NCBI GenBank assembly: GCA_905221605.1
Contig: CAJNDS010002362.1
Span: 124,001 to 188,000 of the forward strand
Direction: 5' to 3'
DNA length: 64,000 nucleotides
DNA from: Symbiodinium natans
Taxonomy: Eukaryota; Sar; Dinophyceae; Suessiales; Symbiodiniaceae
Made by a program: the position numbers and the translations under genes. Shown in pieces: positions 60,521 through 64,000 of the stretch. The notes beneath the pieces were generated by a model. That model had not been told where the DNA came from. It made no database searches and saw only the letters and a list, made by a program, of their open reading frames with translations. Position 1 is the stretch's first letter, and every line of letters begins with the position of its first letter.

Positions 60521-62368
60521 GCTAGAAGAGAGGTGCCCGCAAAAAGGGACCTCGGCAGCTTCCCCCGGCAGTGGCCAAAGCGTGTTCTCAAAGAACTGCC
60601 AGTGCCGTTCTGACTAGTAGGTGCCAGGGGCGATCTCGCTTGTTCTTCTTGGGTTTAGGGTTTAGGGTTTAGGGCTTAGGGTTTCTATACACGCTGTATT
60701 CGTTACGTGCAGCGTGTGACTGACCTAATGGCTCCTGGCACAAGGCGGTGGTGATGAATTAGAAACACGGGCCCGCGGCCCGCTTTGCTGAGATCTGGAT
60801 GTCTTGGTTTTTCACGTTGCAACGAATCCGGGCGCGTGCCCAGATCTCCGCACAGCCAGCTTCGAAGAAGCTCGGAGGCAAGCAGATGCAAGACGTTTAG
60901 CACCAGTGCAACAGAGCCTGTTCTTGACAGGAGAAAGCAGGGGCTGTGCGGTGCCCTAAACTTCAAGCCCTGCACCCAAGCCCGAAATAAAGCCCATTTG
61001 GGTAGCAAGAACCCTAGAACTGGATGTTCCGCCAGCGAGCGACTTGTTTTTTTGACAAGCCTCTTCAAGCGTAAAGGTTTGGGGCTGCCTAAAACCCGAA
61101 ACCTGTGGTTTTGCGGTCGCGCTCCGGCTCGCAGAACATGCTCTCCACACGTCAAAAAGGCACGCGGGGCCTCAATGCCGGGCGATCAAGGACCCCAAGC
61201 TGTTTCGAACCTCCTTCAGCTATGATGGGAGGTATCGTCCTCGCACGAAACGCCGTAGAGAGACAGGTATCGTCTTGCAGCGACCTTAAACAGCTCCAGC
61301 TTGTTCCAGGTAGCTCCGTTCAGATCTGGTTTTGGCAGGCGCTGTTGCCGCGGACCCCCTTCTTTCTGGCCGAACGCAAACCAATTGGTGGCCCCGCTGA
61401 TGCCGCCCATCTAAAACGCTGATTTAGGGTTTAGGGTTAGGGTTTTGCGCAGCCCACCACTCGCTTGCTAACCGCTCACCCACGATCTTGCGATTATTGG
61501 TGTCTAGTGACAGAAGCTACGTGTAAAGTTCAGCGGAACCTTACTTAGGTTTCTGAGGTGTTTCTGCTGCAGTTTGGGGGGGCCCTTTTGGGGGCCACGA
61601 ACGTGGACTCCTTGCAGTAGACTCCTTATCCCCCTATGAGCGACTCCTTCGAGCATCTTTCTTGTAGCTTAGGGTACCTAACAAGACAGAGGGCCCACCC
61701 TGCTTTCGAGAGTCTTGCATCCCAGCAATCTCCCCCGAATCCCGAAGCCTTACACCCTCGGGGATTCCCCAGAAAGTGTACGACCGACACAATGGTATCA
61801 CGTGGTAGGTGTCGAGCAGGCGCTCTATTGAGTTCTAGTGGGCCTGTGTATGCCCTTGTACGTAGGAGCTTGGAACCTCAGAATCCCTTCAGCTTGCTCC
61901 CTGCGCCATGGTGCGCCTGGTGCGGCGCTGCTAAGCCTGGGGCGCAGGCGGACAGGGTGGGGCCCAGCACTAGAGTCCGGAGAAGTTGGGGTAGGTTTGA
62001 CATGGAAACGAGATAAGGTGGGCATTCTCATGTCTTCTCTTCTATAGGAGGCATGCTTTCATGGCTGGATGCTTGTCCGAACTGCAGGCAGCTTTTGCTG
62101 TTCAGGCAGGCAATTTAGACATCACGGCCTGGCATGAGAAAGAGGGCCCGGCAGGCAAACGCAGTTCCTCCCTACGGAATTCTTGGAATGTAGCACTGAG
62201 CTATGCAGTGAAGCAAGACAGGGAGCCAGCAGCTGTACTGCATGTGCAAGCTGACTTGCAGTGTGCAGAGAGCAGTGCCACAAAGCTTAGCATCCAGCAG
62301 AGCGGAGAGTGCACCCGGCGAAGCCCTAGCAGCAATGGGCAGCCCCTTGAGCAGCATGCGCTCGGGCG
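60521..62368. other. No gene supported
   Basis: Small TTTAGGG groups at 60652-60685 and 61424-61445. Frames up to 150 codons without recognisable domains. The stretch before 62369 may hold the 5' untranslated part of the kinase gene. Confidence 0.3.
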
Positions 62369-64000
62369 ATGTTCGCTCACGCCGGTGAGCGGATTGGCGA
62401 CTATGAGGTCCAGCAACTTCTCGGTCGTGGCAGCTTTGGGGTTGTGCCACTCGGCCCAAGAGCTTTCCACAAGTGTCCCCCCCCGCGCCCCCGCGCACGC
62501 GCTACAAGCTGCACACCGGCCCTTCCGACGGATTCTGTTTGGCAGTGGTAGAGTTGACGACTCGCGTTGACAAGGCAGCAGCCATAAGGCCTCAAGAGGA
62601 AATAGTCCTTAATTTCAGGCCGGAAAGCTAGTGTGGAGCAGTACGGGCGTGCTTTGTTAGGAATACATGATGACTTGTTGGCCCTTTCACATCCAAATTT
62701 CTATTTGCATAAGAACACCCCCTCCCCCCCCCAAGAAGATACAACTTCTTGAGGAATATAGGCATAAGGTTCTGAAGCAAATAGTAGCAAACAGCATGAT
62801 GGCCAGTGAGGCTTCTTGTTCAGACCTCTGGGCTTCAGCAGCGGCTTGGCCCAATGCAAGGGCTTAGGGGTTATAGGGTTTAGGGTTTAGGGTTTAGGGT
62901 TTAGGCCCCCAAGGCTGTTGGTTAGGTTGAAGGGTTAGGGGCTAGGGTTTGGGGCTGAGGGTTCGGGTTGCAACCGGCTTTTGAGTCTGCCCAGCTTGAG
63001 GGAACAACCGTTTGAGGTCGGGTGTAGGGTGTAACTCACCTCTTAGCCCCGTCTGCTTCCAGTTGCAAGGCGCTGGAGCCCAAGGCTGCCAGAATAGGTG
63101 CCAGCAGGACGACCGTTCAAACGGTTTAGGGTTTAGGGTTTAGGGTTTAGGGTTCTCAGGCGTCCGTTACCACTTCGTTCCAACCCGAAGCCCCTATGCC
63201 CCGAAGCCGAAGTCGTCAGGTTTGCGCTGAAACTGGTTCCATGCGACCACCTCGACGACGATGAGGCTGCCAAAGCAGCCGATACCACGATGGCCGAGGC
63301 TGGCAGCTCTTAGCCCCCCCCCCCCGCTCTTTTACTGGAATCCTGGGGGGTAAGAGGTTGGAACCTTTTAAAGGTAAGTTCTGCAGGCTCAGGCAAACAG
63401 CCAGGGGCTGTCCTAACAACAACCTACCTGCAAGCCTACTCTGTCAACTTTCAAGTGCCCACCGGCGGGTTTAGTCGAATGCCTTCTTGTTGAGTGTGGG
63501 CCCAGTGTCATAGCGGCCGTAGGCTCAACTGATGCAGCGTCTCCGACACCCTCACATCGTTACGTGTCACGATGTGCAGCACCTGGACGGCATCTGCTTG
63601 CATCCATGGCGTCGGGGAGCTTGTGTTGTGAGGGTCCGAAAACGACCTTCCTAAACCCTAAACCCCTAAACCCCTAAACCCCAAAACCCCAAAACCCCTA
63701 AACCCCTAAACCCCTAAACCCCTAAACCCCTAAACCCCTAAACCCCTAAACCCCTAAACCCTGAACCCTAAGCGGTCCCCCAAGAGCTTTTGGGCCGGCC
63801 CCAGGTTCGATCCGCCTCGGAAGTGCGTGTGGCTCGCCTTGGAGTTCATGGACGGTGGCGCCTTTCCGGCATTAGGTCGGCTTTTTTTGAGAGGGGTTGG
63901 GGTGGCGCCCAGGGGGACCTTGGAGCACTTTCCAAACCCTGTAACAAGATGTCCTGAGTCGGGGCTGTCCAACTTGCTTGAGAACCAACAAATCTTCCTT
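62369..64000 (+). CDS. Ser/Thr protein kinase, N-terminal exons, partial (runs off window)
   Basis: Exon 1 from ATG 62369: IGDYEVQQLLGRGSFGVV, the glycine-rich ATP loop. Then 63063-63094 (KALEPKAARI), 63207-63298 (EVVRFALKLVPCDH, with the ATP-binding Lys in FALKLV, and DDDEAAKAADTTMAE), 63523-63599 (AQLMQRLRHPHIVTCHDVQH, helix C end and beta 4) and from 63805 (FDPPRKCVWLALEFMDGG, beta 5 and hinge). Joins between 63063, 63207, 63523 and 63805 keep frame (phases 1, 0, 2); donors are GT, GC and GC, acceptors AG. The join from exon 1 to 63063 lacks a few residues, so a micro-exon or different donor is missing. Catalytic HRD and DFG motifs must lie beyond 64000. The subfamily cannot be fixed. Introns hold TTTAGGG (62873, 63121) and CCCCTAAA (63650-63772) tracts. 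Confidence 0.82.
62873..62905 (+). repeat. Telomere-type tract TTTAGGG in kinase intron
   Basis: About 5 units; a second group at 63121-63153, 26 bases after an exon. Confidence 0.88.
63650..63772 (-). repeat. (CCCCTAAA)n octamer tract in kinase intron
   Basis: About 14 units, mostly of the octamer form, ending 33 bases before the exon at 63805. Confidence 0.93.

Noticed and set aside
2310-63772. A true chromosome end
   Set aside because: Telomere-type tracts occur in both orientations throughout with unique sequence on both sides, so they are interstitial.
1-64000. tRNA or rRNA genes
   Set aside because: Reading for cloverleaf cores and conserved rRNA stretches gave nothing convincing; a tRNAscan-SE/Infernal run would settle it.

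Overview
The window looks like nuclear DNA of a dinoflagellate, most likely of the Symbiodinium/Polarella type (inference). Supporting signs are many internal tracts of the telomere-type heptamer TTTAGGG/CCCTAAA, short exons whose introns use GT or GC donors and AG|G acceptors, a dynein light chain gene, and a Ty1/copia-class retroelement with a Gly/Lys-rich gag. I found no prokaryotic features, rRNA or tRNA.

Left part (1-31 kb): an uninterrupted LC8 dynein light chain gene (758-1027), then mosaic DNA of telomere-type tracts, microsatellites, a 21-bp tandem array (4.3-4.8 kb), MITE-like elements and short exon islands. The best supported split gene is at 11986-15188. Its exons stay in frame across introns filled with TTTAGGG (5' side) and CCCTAAA (3' side), and its first exons resemble the C-terminal end of an ADP-ribosylglycohydrolase. 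An EF-hand exon lies near 20.3 kb. Long stretches (15.4-19.8, 23.8-31.1 kb) show no gene I can support.

Middle (31.6-48.6 kb): one ~17-kb LTR retroelement on the minus strand, with 171-bp LTRs differing at one position, sitting in a C/T-rich simple repeat. In transcription order it has: 5' LTR, a primer-binding site like the 3' end of initiator tRNA-Met, gag-protease, integrase, a Rossmann/methyltransferase-like insert, reverse transcriptase-RNase H, and then an unusual second module with a Tpt1/KptA-type RNA 2'-phosphotransferase domain and an endonuclease/exonuclease/phosphatase (EEP)-like domain. About 18 short hairpins with compensatory stem changes are scattered through leader and ORFs. 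The reading frame is broken at several short homopolymers.

Right part (48.8-64 kb): more telomere-tract and exon mosaic, including two exons joined in phase across a 151-bp MITE-like intron (50423-50573), a ~0.3-kb tandem exon duplication (51.8-53.1 kb), four ~0.9-kb tandem repeats carrying exon-like segments (53.7-56.8 kb), a possible secreted Cys-rich protein (58.75-59.27 kb), and the 5' part of a Ser/Thr protein kinase gene that runs off the right edge. Two themes run through the window: introns built from repeats (telomere-type tracts or short inverted-repeat elements), and a retroelement carrying RNA-repair and nuclease domains together with a mobile-looking hairpin family.
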